DNA of 50,283 bases from Enterococcus hulanensis (GTDB lineage: Bacteria > Bacillota > Bacilli > Lactobacillales > Enterococcaceae), in assembly GCF_005405485.1 (NCBI RefSeq), contig NZ_BJED01000026.1:1-50283 (forward strand). The letters run 5' to 3'. Shown here piece after piece: positions 28,679 to 39,535 of the stretch; within the stretch, counting starts at the first letter, position 1; each line of letters begins with the position of its first letter. Position numbers and translations under genes: made by a program. The notes under the pieces were generated by a model, which ran no database searches, was not told where the DNA came from, and saw only the letters and a program-made list of their open reading frames with translations.

Positions 28679-30670
28679 CTATTCCGCTGCTTTTAATTCT
28701 AAAATCGTATCACGTAAAGTTGCCGCAGTCTCAAAGTCAAGCGTTTTTGCAGCTTCGCGCATCTCATCTTCAAGCTTGGCAATAAGTTCCTTACGTTCTG
28801 ATTTCGATAATTCTTCATAAGATGTTGCATCAAATGATTCAATATCTTCTGCTACCTTACTGATTGAGATCAAGTCACGAATTTCTTTGATGATCGTCTT
28901 AGGTTCAATCCCGTGATCTTCATTATATTGCTGCTGAATATTACGCCGGCGTGTGGTTTCATCCATTGCTCGCTGCATAGAGTCGGTAATTTTATCAGCA
29001 TACATAATTACTCTACCTTCTGAATTACGGGCAGCACGACCAATTGTTTGAACAAGAGATCGTTCACTTCGTAAGAATCCTTCTTTGTCCGCATCCAAAA
29101 TAGCTACTAATGAGACTTCCGGCACGTCAAGTCCTTCTCGCAACAGATTGATCCCGACAAGTACATCAAATTTTCCTAAACGCAAATCACGAATGATTTC
29201 TGTCCGCTCCAGCGTTTTGATATCACTGTGCAGATATTTGACTTTGATTCCTAATTCTTTGAAGTAGTCCGTTAAGTCTTCTGACATTTTTTTCGTTAAG
29301 GTCGTGACAAAGACTCTTTCATTTCGCTCAGAGCGTTCATTGATTTCTCCAACTAAATCATCGATTTGTCCCATGATCGGACGCACTTCAATGACCGGAT
29401 CTAATAAGCCAGTCGGACGAATAATCTGTTCTACTACTGTATCTGTCTCTTCGTGCTCATAAGGACCAGGCGTCGCTGAAACATATACGATCTGATTCAC
29501 GCGTTCTTCAAATTCCTCTAATCGTAAAGGTCGATTGTCTAACGCTGAAGGCAAACGGAAACCATAATCGACCAACATTTGTTTACGTGCTCGGTCACCA
29601 TTATACATGCCGCGTACCTGAGGCATCGTTACGTGAGACTCATCAACGACGAGTAAAAAGTCATCAGGAAAGAAATCAATCAGCGTATAAGGCGGTTCGC
29701 CTTCTTTACGACCATCCATATGTCGTGAGTAGTTTTCAATACCTGATGTATAGCCCATTTCTCTCAACATCTCAATGTCATAGTTTGTGCGTTGTTCTAA
29801 TCGCTGAGCTTCTAATAATTTGTTGTCATTACGCAGCACTTCTAAACGATCTTCAAGTTCTGTTTTGATATTACTGATCGCAACTTCCATGTGGTCTTCA
29901 TTCGTTAAGAAGTGAGTGGCTGGGAAGATAGCTACGTGTTCAGTCTCGCCAGTGATTTCACCAGTCAATGCATCTACTTCACGAATTCGTTCGATCTCAT
30001 CTCCGAAAAACTCCACACGTAAAGCACGTTCATCTCGTGATGCAGGGAATATTTCCACAACATCACCACGAACGCGAAAGCGGCCACGTTGAAAGTCAAT
30101 ATCGTTTCGTTCAAACTGAATATCGATCAAATTTCGCAACAGCTTATTCCGATCCATTTCCATTCCGACACGTAAAGACAGCACTTGCTCCATATACTCT
30201 TTTGGTGATCCCAAACCAAAAATACAAGAAACTGAAGCCACCACGATCACATCATTACGTTCTAGTAACGAGCTGGTCGCCGAGTGACGTAGTTTATCAA
30301 TCTCGTCATTGATACTGGAATCCTTTTCGATATACGTATCACTAGAAGGCACATATGCCTCGGGTTGATAATAATCATAGTAGCTGACAAAATACTCCAC
30401 CGCGTTGTTAGGAAAGAATTCCTTAAACTCGCCATATAATTGGCCCGCTAATGTTTTATTGTGGGCAATGATCAGAGTCGGCTTATTGACTTTCTTGATA
30501 ACATTGGAGATCGTATACGTTTTACCAGTACCGGTGGCTCCTAAAAGTATTTGTGCTTTTTTTCCATCAACGATCCCTTCGGCAAGTTGTTTAATGGCCT
30601 CGGGCTGATCGCCTGCAGGCTGATATTTTGAATGAAGGTCGAACGTGTTGTCCGTTACTCTTTCAATCAT
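28679..30670 (-). CDS. uvrB: Excinuclease ABC subunit B
   Basis: 663 residues; helicase-like damage-verification subunit of nucleotide excision repair. Visible: Walker [11 protein letters not shown] (about 43-52), the beta-hairpin [12 protein letters not shown] that probes the strand, VDESHV (Walker B), QTIGRAARN (motif VI), and the C-terminal UVR domain ([20 protein letters not shown]) that recruits UvrC. AAAGGGGG precedes the ATG. A TGCTATAAT extended -10 lies upstream with a LexA/DinR-type box in the promoter, so SOS control is likely. Confidence 0.98.
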   Translation of the reverse strand: MIERVTDNTFDLHSKYQPAGDQPEAIKQLAEGIVDGKKAQILLGATGTGKTYTISNVIKKVNKPTLIIAHNKTLAGQLYGEFKEFFPNNAVEYFVSYYDYYQPEAYVPSSDTYIEKDSSINDEIDKLRHSATSSLLERNDVIVVASVSCIFGLGSPKEYMEQVLSLRVGMEMDRNKLLRNLIDIQFERNDIDFQRGRFRVRGDVVEIFPASRDERALRVEFFGDEIERIREVDALTGEITGETEHVAIFPATHFLTNEDHMEVAISNIKTELEDRLEVLRNDNKLLEAQRLEQRTNYDIEMLREMGYTSGIENYSRHMDGRKEGEPPYTLIDFFPDDFLLVVDESHVTMPQVRGMYNGDRARKQMLVDYGFRLPSALDNRPLRLEEFEERVNQIVYVSATPGPYEHEETDTVVEQIIRPTGLLDPVIEVRPIMGQIDDLVGEINERSERNERVFVTTLTKKMSEDLTDYFKELGIKVKYLHSDIKTLERTEIIRDLRLGKFDVLVGINLLREGLDVPEVSLVAILDADKEGFLRSERSLVQTIGRAARNSEGRVIMYADKITDSMQRAMDETTRRRNIQQQYNEDHGIEPKTIIKEIRDLISISKVAEDIESFDATSYEELSKSERKELIAKLEDEMREAAKTLDFETAATLRDTILELKAAE

Positions 30671-30720
30671 ACAAAAATCCCCCTTTTTATATTAAATGTA
30701 CAAAGATTTTCCATTTCAAA

Positions 30721-30729
30721 ATTATAGCA
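30721..30729 (-). promoter_or_regulatory. Extended -10 of the uvrBA promoter
   Basis: On the minus strand TGCTATAAT, a TGn-TATAAT element, about 50 bases before the uvrB ATG. The -35 (around 30744-30749) is weak. Confidence 0.65.
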
Positions 30730-30732
30730 TAC

Positions 30733-30746
30733 CGAACATATTTTCG
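30733..30746. promoter_or_regulatory. LexA/DinR-type SOS box at the uvrB promoter
   Basis: CGAACATATTTTCG fits the Gram-positive SOS consensus CGAAC-N4-GTTCG at all but one position. It lies between the -10 and the expected -35 of uvrB, where a repressor would block RNA polymerase. uvrBA is LexA-controlled in Bacillus. Confidence 0.65.
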
Positions 30747-30854
30747 CCATTTTTTATTCCTGCCGTAAGAACTTCTTAAAAACAACTATGTCACATTTCC
30801 TTACATGCCATGTTATAAAAATTTTGCTTTTTTTCTCTCCCACAATGAAGCCTC

Positions 30855-30884
30855 TTGTATTTTATCCTTAAACTAACATATAAT
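30855..30884 (+). promoter_or_regulatory. glnPQ promoter
   Basis: TTGTAT (30855-30860) and TATAAT (30879-30884) with an 18-base spacer, about 30 bases before the start codon. Confidence 0.7.
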
Positions 30885-30915
30885 AAACAAACGATAAGTA
30901 ATTAGGAGGATTATT

Positions 30916-33078
30916 ATGAGAAAAAACAAATTAATTCCATTCGTTGTTTTCTTGGTGGCAAGTATATTCACACTGGGCTTTGCCAGCAAGTCCGACGCCG
31001 CGGAAAAAACATATAAAATCGGAACGGACCTGACTTTTGCTCCTTTCGAATTTCAAAACTCTGATGGCGAATACATAGGAATTGACGTGGATTTACTTAA
31101 CCAGATTGCAAAGGATCAAAACTTCAAAGTGGATTTACGCCCGCTAGGATTTGACAGCTCGATCCAAGGTGTACAATCAGATCAGCTAGACGGTATGATC
31201 GCTGGGATGAGCATCACAGACGAACGGAAAAAAACCTTTGACTTTTCTGAACCTTACTTTGACAGTGGAATTCAAATGGCTGTTAAAAATGATAATAAAG
31301 ACATTAAGGATTACAAAGATCTAAAAGGCAAAACGGTTGCTGCGAAAATCGGTACGGAAAGTGCAACCTTCTTAGATAAGAACAAAGACAAATATGGTTA
31401 CGAAATCAAACAATACGAAGCTGCAGATGCGATGTATAATGCCCTGACAAATGGGAATGTCGAAGCGATTTTTGATGACTACCCTGTTCTTGGTTATGCT
31501 GTAACAAATGGTCAACCCTTCAAATTGGTCGGCGATCCAGAAAAAGGCAGCTCTTACGGTTTCGCTGTTAAAAAAGGTGAAAACAAGGAATTACTTGAGA
31601 AATTCAATCAAGGTTTGAAAGATTTAAAGAAAAACGGGAGCTACGATAAAATCGTCAGCGAGTACATTTCTACTGGTTCTGGCGATCAAGCCGCTTCTGG
31701 TGAAATGAAGAAAATCGAACCTAAAAAAGATGTATATGTTGTTGCCAGTGATTCTGCTTTTGCCCCCTTTGAATATAAAGACAGCGATGGTGAATATAAA
31801 GGGATCGACGTTGATTTGCTGAAACGGGCGGCTGAGCTGCAAGGTTTTAAATTAGATATGAAGTTCATCGGCTTCTCCTCTGCGATGCAGGCTTTAGAAT
31901 CTGGTCAAGCTGATGGTATGATCGCTGGGATGACGATTACTGATGAACGAAAAGCCAACTATGACTTCTCTGATCCGTATTTCCAAAGCGGGATTCAACT
32001 CGCTGTTGCCAAAGATAATAAAGACATCAAATCGTATGAAGATTTAAAAGGGAAAACAGTTGGTGCCAAAGTTGGTACTGAAAGTGCAGATTTCTTAGAA
32101 TCACATAAAAAGGAATATGGTTATACGATTAAGAGCTTTGATGCAGCCGATCAATTATATGATGCACTAAAGGTCGATTCAATCGATGCAATGATGGATG
32201 ACTACCCTGTTATCGGTTACGCAGTGAATCAAGGTCAGGCTCTAAAAACTCCGATCAAGCGTGAAGTCGGCGGAGAATATGGTTTCGCAGTGAAGAAAGG
32301 CCAAAACGCTGAGCTTCGTGAAATGTTTACTGAAGCCTTGAAAGAAATGAAACGTACTGGTGAATACGATGAAATCGTCAATAAATACATCGGCTCTGAA
32401 AAAGAAGATAAAAAGGATGCTGTTGATGAATCAACGATCACTGGTTTGTTGAAAAACAACTACAAATCTTTGTTAGACGGTTTATGGAAAACGATCGTCT
32501 TAGCATTAGTATCATTTGCGCTTGCTTTAGTCCTAGGCGTTATCTTTGGATTGTTCCGGGTATCTCCAGTTCGCGGGCTGCGTACTTTAGCTGGTATCTA
32601 CATCGACATCATCCGAGGGATACCAATGATGGTATTAGCCTTCTTCATTTTCTTCGGATTGCCAGGCATTACAGGTATCAAGATTCCTGACTTTGCGGCC
32701 GGGATCATTACCTTGACTTTAAATGCGAGTGCCTATATTGCTGAAATCGTACGTGGCGGTATCAATGCCGTTCCAATTGGACAAATGGAGGCTTCGCGAA
32801 GTTTAGGACTGTCTTATAATCGAACGATGCAGAAAATTATTTTACCGCAAGCTGTGAAAATCATGATTCCTTCTTTCATCAATCAATTCGTTATCAGTTT
32901 GAAAGATACGACGATCATCTCAGCCATCGGTGTTGTAGAATTACTGCAAACAGGTAAAATTATTGTGGCTCGGACAACGCAAAGTTCTTACGTATACTTG
33001 ATCATCGCAATCATGTACTTGATCTTGATCACGATCTTGACTAAGTTAGCGAACCGTTTAGATAAGAAGGTGAAATAG
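30916..33078 (+). CDS. glnP: Amino-acid ABC transporter: tandem substrate-binding domains fused to permease (GlnP type)
   Basis: 720 residues. Signal sequence 1-29 (SDAAEK region), then two type-3 substrate-binding domains in tandem (about 32-255 and 275-495) that repeat the same landmarks (FAPFEF/FAPFEY, DGMIAGMSITDERK/DGMIAGMTITDERK, KIGTESATF/KVGTESADF, DDYPV twice). The permease domain (about 515-720) has the EAA-type loop EASRSLGLSYNRTMQKIILP. This is the architecture of the lactococcal glutamine/glutamate importer GlnP, which works as a homodimer with GlnQ. Glutamine, glutamate or asparagine are the likely substrates, by family. AGGAGG precedes the ATG, and glnQ follows directly. Confidence 0.92.
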   Translation: MRKNKLIPFVVFLVASIFTLGFASKSDAAEKTYKIGTDLTFAPFEFQNSDGEYIGIDVDLLNQIAKDQNFKVDLRPLGFDSSIQGVQSDQLDGMIAGMSITDERKKTFDFSEPYFDSGIQMAVKNDNKDIKDYKDLKGKTVAAKIGTESATFLDKNKDKYGYEIKQYEAADAMYNALTNGNVEAIFDDYPVLGYAVTNGQPFKLVGDPEKGSSYGFAVKKGENKELLEKFNQGLKDLKKNGSYDKIVSEYISTGSGDQAASGEMKKIEPKKDVYVVASDSAFAPFEYKDSDGEYKGIDVDLLKRAAELQGFKLDMKFIGFSSAMQALESGQADGMIAGMTITDERKANYDFSDPYFQSGIQLAVAKDNKDIKSYEDLKGKTVGAKVGTESADFLESHKKEYGYTIKSFDAADQLYDALKVDSIDAMMDDYPVIGYAVNQGQALKTPIKREVGGEYGFAVKKGQNAELREMFTEALKEMKRTGEYDEIVNKYIGSEKEDKKDAVDESTITGLLKNNYKSLLDGLWKTIVLALVSFALALVLGVIFGLFRVSPVRGLRTLAGIYIDIIRGIPMMVLAFFIFFGLPGITGIKIPDFAAGIITLTLNASAYIAEIVRGGINAVPIGQMEASRSLGLSYNRTMQKIILPQAVKIMIPSFINQFVISLKDTTIISAIGVVELLQTGKIIVARTTQSSYVYLIIAIMYLILITILTKLANRLDKKVK

Positions 33079-33828
33079 ATGGAAAATAGAATGGATAAGA
33101 AAATTGTCGTAAATCATTTAGTGAAAAAATTCGGTGACAACACCGTTTTAAATGACTTGAATATCACCATCAGCGAAGGTGAAGTTGTTTGTATCATCGG
33201 ACCATCTGGTTCAGGTAAAAGTACCTTTTTACGCTGTATGAATCATTTAGAAGAACCCACTTCAGGTGAAATTATTATTGATGGACAGGATTTGACTGAC
33301 AAGCACACCGATATCAACTTAGTGCGTCAACATATCGGAATGGTGTTCCAGCATTTCAACTTGTTCCCTCACCTGACCGTTTTAGAAAATATCACCTTAG
33401 CTCCGCTTGATTTGAAGGGTGAAACGAAAGAATCGGCTAATAAACGTGCCGTAGAATTATTAACACAAGTAGGCTTAGCTGAAAAACGTGATGATTATCC
33501 TGATAGTCTTTCAGGTGGTCAAAAGCAGCGTGTGGCAATCGCTCGTGCTTTAGCAATGAACCCTGATGTTATGCTGTTTGATGAACCTACCTCTGCGCTC
33601 GATCCAGAAATGGTTGGAGATGTATTGAAGGTTATGAAGGATCTAGCTTTGCAGGGAATGACCATGGTCATCGTGACTCACGAAATGGGCTTTGCCAAAG
33701 AAGTGGCTGACCGCGTGATCTTTACTGATGGTGGTAAAATCCTTGAAGACGGCACACCAGAACAAGTCTTCAATAATCCGCACAATCCAAGAACACAAGA
33801 CTTCTTAAATAAAGTATTGAATATTTAA
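33079..33828 (+). CDS. glnQ: Amino-acid ABC transporter ATP-binding protein (GlnQ type)
   Basis: 249 residues. Walker [11 protein letters not shown]-loop [14 protein letters not shown], signature [15 protein letters not shown], Walker [15 protein letters not shown] and the H-loop TVIVTHEM-type motif (here [10 protein letters not shown]) are all present, so it is an active ATPase of the polar amino-acid uptake family. The ATG follows the glnP stop without a gap; AAGGTGA inside the glnP end is the ribosome site. A second ATG ten bases on (MDKKIVV) is a possible alternative. Confidence 0.96.
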   Translation: MENRMDKKIVVNHLVKKFGDNTVLNDLNITISEGEVVCIIGPSGSGKSTFLRCMNHLEEPTSGEIIIDGQDLTDKHTDINLVRQHIGMVFQHFNLFPHLTVLENITLAPLDLKGETKESANKRAVELLTQVGLAEKRDDYPDSLSGGQKQRVAIARALAMNPDVMLFDEPTSALDPEMVGDVLKVMKDLALQGMTMVIVTHEMGFAKEVADRVIFTDGGKILEDGTPEQVFNNPHNPRTQDFLNKVLNI

Positions 33829-33842
33829 TTTTAAAAACACGA

Positions 33843-33877
33843 AACCCGTGAAATCAGTTTAGATTTCACGGGTTTTT
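33843..33877. terminator. Shared terminator of glnPQ and the gldA-like gene
   Basis: AACCCGTGAAATC and GATTTCACGGGTT form a perfect 13-bp stem with a 6-base loop, then Ts. The loop holds the stop codon of the convergent gldA-like gene, whose last codons form one arm. Confidence 0.92.
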
Positions 33878-34902
33878 CTGAATGTTAGCAATGTCTTAAA
33901 AACTTCTTCTTCCGTCGCAGGCGACTGGCTGCGGATAATTCCATCCTCTGGTGAAAATGCCAATTCAGCGACTTTTTTTAATTCTTCAGCAGAAGGAAAA
34001 ATCGATAGGGCTTCATAAGTAATCGGCAGATTTAATCGTTCGAATAACGTTTGGTATTTCCTCAACTCTTCTTCGCTACCTTCAATTTGTAATTGCTGCA
34101 AAGTAGTCAGCGCTATGATTTGTCCATGACTTCCCTTAATTTCTCTTCCCCATAGACTAACCATCGCATTATGCAAGGCATGGGCGATACTCAATCCACC
34201 CGATTCAAAACCAATTCCGCTTAATAACGTGTTTGCTTCGACAACGGCTTCAAAGGCCAGTGTGATTTCATGCTTTTTGTTGGCTTCAACTGCTGCTTCT
34301 GCGTGCTCAAATAAAACTTCGCGACATTTCTCTGCGATAGCTTCAGCTGCCAATGTTGGTGCCGCTCCTAAAGTATTTACACCGGAATTCTCACGTACTG
34401 TCCTAGCTTCTATGGAAGTTGATAATCCGTCAGCAATTCCCGCAGTTAAAAAGTGAACGGGACTCTCGATCAAAATAGCTGTATCGACTAAAACCAAATC
34501 GGGACTTTGCGCATAGTAATCATACTTTGCAAAATAGCCGTCTTGATATTTCACAGAAATCCGCGAAGTAGGCGCATCGGTTGACGCAGATGTCGGAACA
34601 ACGATGCAGCGGCTGCTCGTTTCAAAGGCCAAAGCCTTGCCTAGATCAATTGCTCGTCCGCCGCCTAAAGCAATCACATAATCAAAATCAGCAGTAGTTC
34701 GCTCCTCTTCCACTAACCACTTCGTAATTTGCCCGCCTTGAACGGTCAGTTCTTCCAGCAGCCGCTCACCGACCATTTGATAAACAAATTGATCTGTCAC
34801 CAGCAAACCTTTTTGACCAAAAGCTAAAATATCATTCAAATGATTCCACAAAACATTTTTTCCTTGCCGATATGTCATCGGACTGACAAAAACTTTTTCC
34901 AT
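33859..34902 (-). CDS. Iron-containing / glycerol dehydrogenase family protein (GldA-like)
   Basis: 347 residues from the ATG at 34902 (AAAGGAGCAGG upstream); 28 further in-frame codons upstream cross the promoter and are unlikely. NAD-binding ALGGGRAIDLGKA (about 83-95), PTSASTDAPTSR, and the metal-binding residues in IADGLSTSIEAR, IAHALHNA and SHGQIIAL are visible. These place it in the GldA branch: it probably oxidises glycerol or a related small polyol/hydroxyketone. It is slightly shorter than typical GldA. It lies alone, with a TTGCAA-17-TATGAT promoter, downstream of tuf. No glycerol-utilisation genes are nearby. Confidence 0.8.
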   Translation of the reverse strand: MEKVFVSPMTYRQGKNVLWNHLNDILAFGQKGLLVTDQFVYQMVGERLLEELTVQGGQITKWLVEEERTTADFDYVIALGGGRAIDLGKALAFETSSRCIVVPTSASTDAPTSRISVKYQDGYFAKYDYYAQSPDLVLVDTAILIESPVHFLTAGIADGLSTSIEARTVRENSGVNTLGAAPTLAAEAIAEKCREVLFEHAEAAVEANKKHEITLAFEAVVEANTLLSGIGFESGGLSIAHALHNAMVSLWGREIKGSHGQIIALTTLQQLQIEGSEEELRKYQTLFERLNLPITYEALSIFPSAEELKKVAELAFSPEDGIIRSQSPATEEEVFKTLLTFRKTREI

Positions 34903-34929
34903 ACCTGCTCCTTTTGACCATTTTAATTC

Positions 34930-34958
34930 ATCATAACAATCAAAGAAAACAGTTGCAA
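34930..34958 (-). promoter_or_regulatory. Promoter of the gldA-like gene
   Basis: On the minus strand TTGCAA (34958-34953) and TATGAT (34935-34930) are exactly 17 bases apart, between the tuf terminator and the start at 34902. Confidence 0.75.
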
Positions 34959-34974
34959 GGTGACCTGAAGCATG

Positions 34975-35007
34975 AAAAAAGCACACAGCGTCAAATGCTG
35001 TGTGCTT
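34975..35007 (-). terminator. tuf terminator
   Basis: On the minus strand AAGCACACAGC / GCTGTGTGCTT form an 11-bp stem with a 7-base loop, followed by a T run. It is 13 bases past the tuf stop. Confidence 0.92.
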
Positions 35008-35019
35008 AATAAAGCTGAT

Positions 35020-36207
35020 TTATGCTTCGATTTCAGTTACGATACCTGAACCAACGGTGCGTCCGCCTTCACGAATAGAGAAAGTTGTACCTTTTTCTAC
35101 AGCGATTGGGTGGATCAATTCAACGTCGATCGTTACGTTATCGCCAGGCATTACCATTTCAGTACCTTCTGGCAATACGATGTTACCAGTAACGTCTGTT
35201 GTACGGAAGTAGAATTGAGGACGATAGTTGTTGAAGAATGGCGTATGACGGCCACCTTCTTCTTTCGTCAATACATATACTTCTGCACTAAATTTCGTAT
35301 GTGGTGTAATTGAACCTGGTTTAGCTAATACTTGGCCACGCTCGATTTCATCCCGTGTGATACCACGTAATAGAACCCCAACGTTATCGCCGGCTTCACC
35401 ATAATCTAATGTTTTACGGAACATTTCAAGTCCCGTTACAACAGCTTTTTGAACTTCAGGTTTGATCCCGATAATTTCAACTTCGTCACCGACTTTGACT
35501 TCACCACGGTCGATACGACCAGATGCTACAGTCCCGCGTCCTGTGATTGAGAAGACATCTTCGACTGGCAACAAGAATGGTTTGTCAGTGTCACGTTCTG
35601 GCGTTGGGATATATTCGTCAACCGTATCCATCAAGTCCATGATTACTTGTTCTTGTTCAGGGTCGCCTTCTAAAGCTTTCAAAGCAGAACCTTTAAGAAC
35701 TGGAATATCGTCGCCTGGGAAACCATATTCAGAAAGTAATTCGCGTACTTCCATCTCAACTAGATCGATCAATTCTTCATCATCAACTAAGTCGACTTTG
35801 TTCAAGAAGACGATCAAGTATTTAACGCCTACTTGACGTGATAACAAAATGTGTTCACGTGTTTGAGGCATTGGGCCGTCAGTAGCAGATACTACTAAGA
35901 TCGCTCCGTCCATTTGAGCAGCACCGGTGATCATGTTTTTAACATAGTCCGCGTGTCCTGGAGCATCGATATGGGCATAGTGGCGTTTTTCAGTTTCGTA
36001 TTCAACGTGTGCAGTATTGATAGTGATTCCGCGTTCACGTTCTTCTGGTGCAGCATCGATACTAGCGTAGTCTTGAGGGTTTGCTAGACCTTTCTTGCCT
36101 AGTACTGTTGTAATTGCTGCCGTTAAGGTTGTTTTACCGTGGTCGACGTGACCGATGGTACCAATATTAACGTGTGGTTTACTTCTATCATAATGTTCTT
36201 TTGCCAT
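35020..36207 (-). CDS. tuf: Elongation factor Tu, stand-alone streptococcal-type copy (TufB candidate)
   Basis: 395 residues from the ATG at 36207, preceded by TAGGAGG; all GTPase motifs are intact ([22 protein letters not shown]). It delivers aminoacyl-tRNA to the ribosome. The gene is not beside rpsG/fusA, where the ancestral tuf lies; it has its own leader and terminator. From memory, stretches such as [30 protein letters not shown] and the C-terminal [13 protein letters not shown] follow the streptococcal EF-Tu rather than the E. faecalis type (which has NAPEEKERG and YAHVDCPGHAD). Several enterococci are known to carry such a second tuf. The assignment to tufB is therefore likely but not proven here. 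Confidence 0.95.
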   Translation of the reverse strand: MAKEHYDRSKPHVNIGTIGHVDHGKTTLTAAITTVLGKKGLANPQDYASIDAAPEERERGITINTAHVEYETEKRHYAHIDAPGHADYVKNMITGAAQMDGAILVVSATDGPMPQTREHILLSRQVGVKYLIVFLNKVDLVDDEELIDLVEMEVRELLSEYGFPGDDIPVLKGSALKALEGDPEQEQVIMDLMDTVDEYIPTPERDTDKPFLLPVEDVFSITGRGTVASGRIDRGEVKVGDEVEIIGIKPEVQKAVVTGLEMFRKTLDYGEAGDNVGVLLRGITRDEIERGQVLAKPGSITPHTKFSAEVYVLTKEEGGRHTPFFNNYRPQFYFRTTDVTGNIVLPEGTEMVMPGDNVTIDVELIHPIAVEKGTTFSIREGGRTVGSGIVTEIEA

Positions 36208-36435
36208 AATAAACAAACCTCCTAAAAAGTGTAAAAATTCTTACGGATATAGTGTAAAACATTTTGGGTTAAATGAAAAAGATTTACACTTCTTTACTTT
36301 TTGTAAGTAACTATCCGAGATCATCATACATCAGAATTGGTCAAACTCCTAATAATTTGTCTCCGTCTTACTGGACGCTGAAAAACATTTGCGAGATAAT
36401 AGGAAAAATAATGAATTAATTGAGGAGTTGACAGG

Positions 36436-36690
36436 ATGACTTCATTTGAAGAACGATTAGCGCTCTTTCCGCTGGAGCTGCGCAAGGCTTGGAGTGTCGG
36501 CTTTGTTTTTATGTATAATGGAAAGACCTTTCATCATTTTCCGGCACGCCAATGGACAGATACGCAAATCAAAGCCTATTTTCAAGAAAATTATGACAGC
36601 CCTTCTGTCATAACCGAGCATCCAGATTTGCAGCTGAAGGAATTACAGGTTGAAAAATATCCTGAATGGGTTGTTGTTATTCCCTATTAA
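36436..36690 (+). CDS. Small hypothetical protein, 84 residues
   Basis: A soluble protein rich in aromatic residues (FVFMYNGKTFHHFPARQW) with a predicted mixed alpha/beta pattern and a hydrophobic C-terminal strand (EWVVVIPY). No known domain was recognised. GAGGAG lies about 10 bases before the ATG and a strong terminator follows the stop by 8 bases, so it is an expressed single-gene unit. It lies between tuf and the ilv operon, with no evident functional link to either. Confidence 0.75.
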   Translation: MTSFEERLALFPLELRKAWSVGFVFMYNGKTFHHFPARQWTDTQIKAYFQENYDSPSVITEHPDLQLKELQVEKYPEWVVVIPY

Positions 36691-36697
36691 CCAAAAA

Positions 36698-36731
36698 AAA
36701 AGAGCTTAACGAAAAATCGTTAAGCTCTTTT
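36698..36731. terminator. Shared terminator of the 84-residue gene and ilvA
   Basis: AAAGAGCTTAACGA and TCGTTAAGCTCTTT form a perfect stem of at least 14 bp with a 4-base loop and A/T runs on both sides. It lies between the stops of the two convergent genes. Confidence 0.92.
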
Positions 36732-36734
36732 GGT

Positions 36735-37991
36735 TTAAACCAATAAATTGTACAGCGTTTTGTTTTGACTCAATTCAATATACGTTGAATCGAACTCCTT
36801 CAAGCGCTTCAATAAATCTGGTAAAGTTTCAGGTTTCTTCAGCAAAACACCGATCACAACTGGTCCGGTTCCTCGATTACTCTTCTTGGTATATTCAAAA
36901 CGAGTAATATCGTCCCCTTCACCTAGAACCTCTGATACAAATTCTTTCAGAGCGCCTGGGCGTTGCGGGAAGTTCACGACAAAGTAATGTTTCACGCCTT
37001 CGTAGATCAAAGAACGTTCCTCGATTTCGGCCATTCGATTGATGTCGTTATTTCCGCCGCTGATGATGCAAATGACTGTTTTGCCTTTGATTTTGTCTTT
37101 CATCAAATCTAACGCAGCCACACTTAACGCACCAGCAGGTTCGACCACGATTGCCTGCTTACCATACAAATCTAAGATCGTCGAGCAAATCAAGCCTTCA
37201 TCGACTGACATCAATTCGTCGACATACTTTTTACTATGAGAGTAAGTGATTTCACCGACACGCTGAACTGCTGCACCATCGACAAATTTATCGATCTCAG
37301 TTAATTTGACCGGCTGTTCCTCTTCAAAGGCTGCTTGCATTGAAGCGGCACCCTTCGGCTCGACCCCAATCACTTTAGTCGTTGGCGAAGTATTCTTTAC
37401 GTAGGATGAAACTCCGCTGATTAATCCGCCGCCGCCGATTGCTGAAATCACATAGTCAGGTTTGTAGCCCTCGCTTTCTGCATCGGTCATCATTTCTAAA
37501 GCCAAAGTGCCTTGTCCTGCAATGATATTTTTATCATTAAAAGGATCGATAAAGGTCATGCCGTTTTCTTCGCAGTATTTCTTTGCGGCAGCGGCAGAAG
37601 CATCAAAGGTATCGCCGACTAAATGAATATCCGCAAATTCACCACCAAAGAATTTAACTTGAGAAACTTTTTGCTGCGGTGTCGTCGTTGGCATGAAGAT
37701 CGCTGCCTGTGTTTTCAATTCATGACAGGTATAAGCGACTCCTTGTGCGTGGTTCCCCGCACTTGCACAAACGACACCGTTTTTCAATTCTGCCTCTGGA
37801 AGCTTCTTAATTGCATAATATGCTCCGCGTAATTTAAATGAACGAACTTTTTGCAGGTCTTCCCGTTTTAATAAAATGGTCGCCTGATACTTTTCAGATA
37901 AATAACGATCATATTGCAACGGCGTATGGTTTACAGAGTTTTTCAGTAACTGATATGCACTGCGGACCTCGGTATCTTTGATCAATTCCAT
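36735..37991 (-). CDS. ilvA: Threonine dehydratase (threonine ammonia-lyase), biosynthetic
   Basis: 418 residues, PLP-dependent; makes 2-oxobutanoate from threonine, the entry to isoleucine. The PLP lysine is in VRSFKLRGAYYA (about residue 56), the phosphate cup is SAIGGGGLISG, and CASAGNHAQGVA is the substrate loop. The C-terminal domain (about 335-415, HYFVVNFPQRPGALKEFV) is ACT-like, the single-copy Bacillus-type form, so isoleucine feedback is possible. AGAGGGGTG precedes the ATG. It is the last gene of the operon, 12 bases after ilvC. Confidence 0.96.
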   Translation of the reverse strand: MELIKDTEVRSAYQLLKNSVNHTPLQYDRYLSEKYQATILLKREDLQKVRSFKLRGAYYAIKKLPEAELKNGVVCASAGNHAQGVAYTCHELKTQAAIFMPTTTPQQKVSQVKFFGGEFADIHLVGDTFDASAAAAKKYCEENGMTFIDPFNDKNIIAGQGTLALEMMTDAESEGYKPDYVISAIGGGGLISGVSSYVKNTSPTTKVIGVEPKGAASMQAAFEEEQPVKLTEIDKFVDGAAVQRVGEITYSHSKKYVDELMSVDEGLICSTILDLYGKQAIVVEPAGALSVAALDLMKDKIKGKTVICIISGGNNDINRMAEIEERSLIYEGVKHYFVVNFPQRPGALKEFVSEVLGEGDDITRFEYTKKSNRGTGPVVIGVLLKKPETLPDLLKRLKEFDSTYIELSQNKTLYNLLV

Positions 37992-38003
37992 CGCTGCACC
38001 CCT

Positions 38004-39535
<1,532 letters not shown>

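Noticed and set aside
33859-34986. 375-residue form of the GldA-like protein
   Set aside because: The first 28 codons cover a 17-spacer promoter, and AAAGGAGCAGG directs the ATG at 34902.
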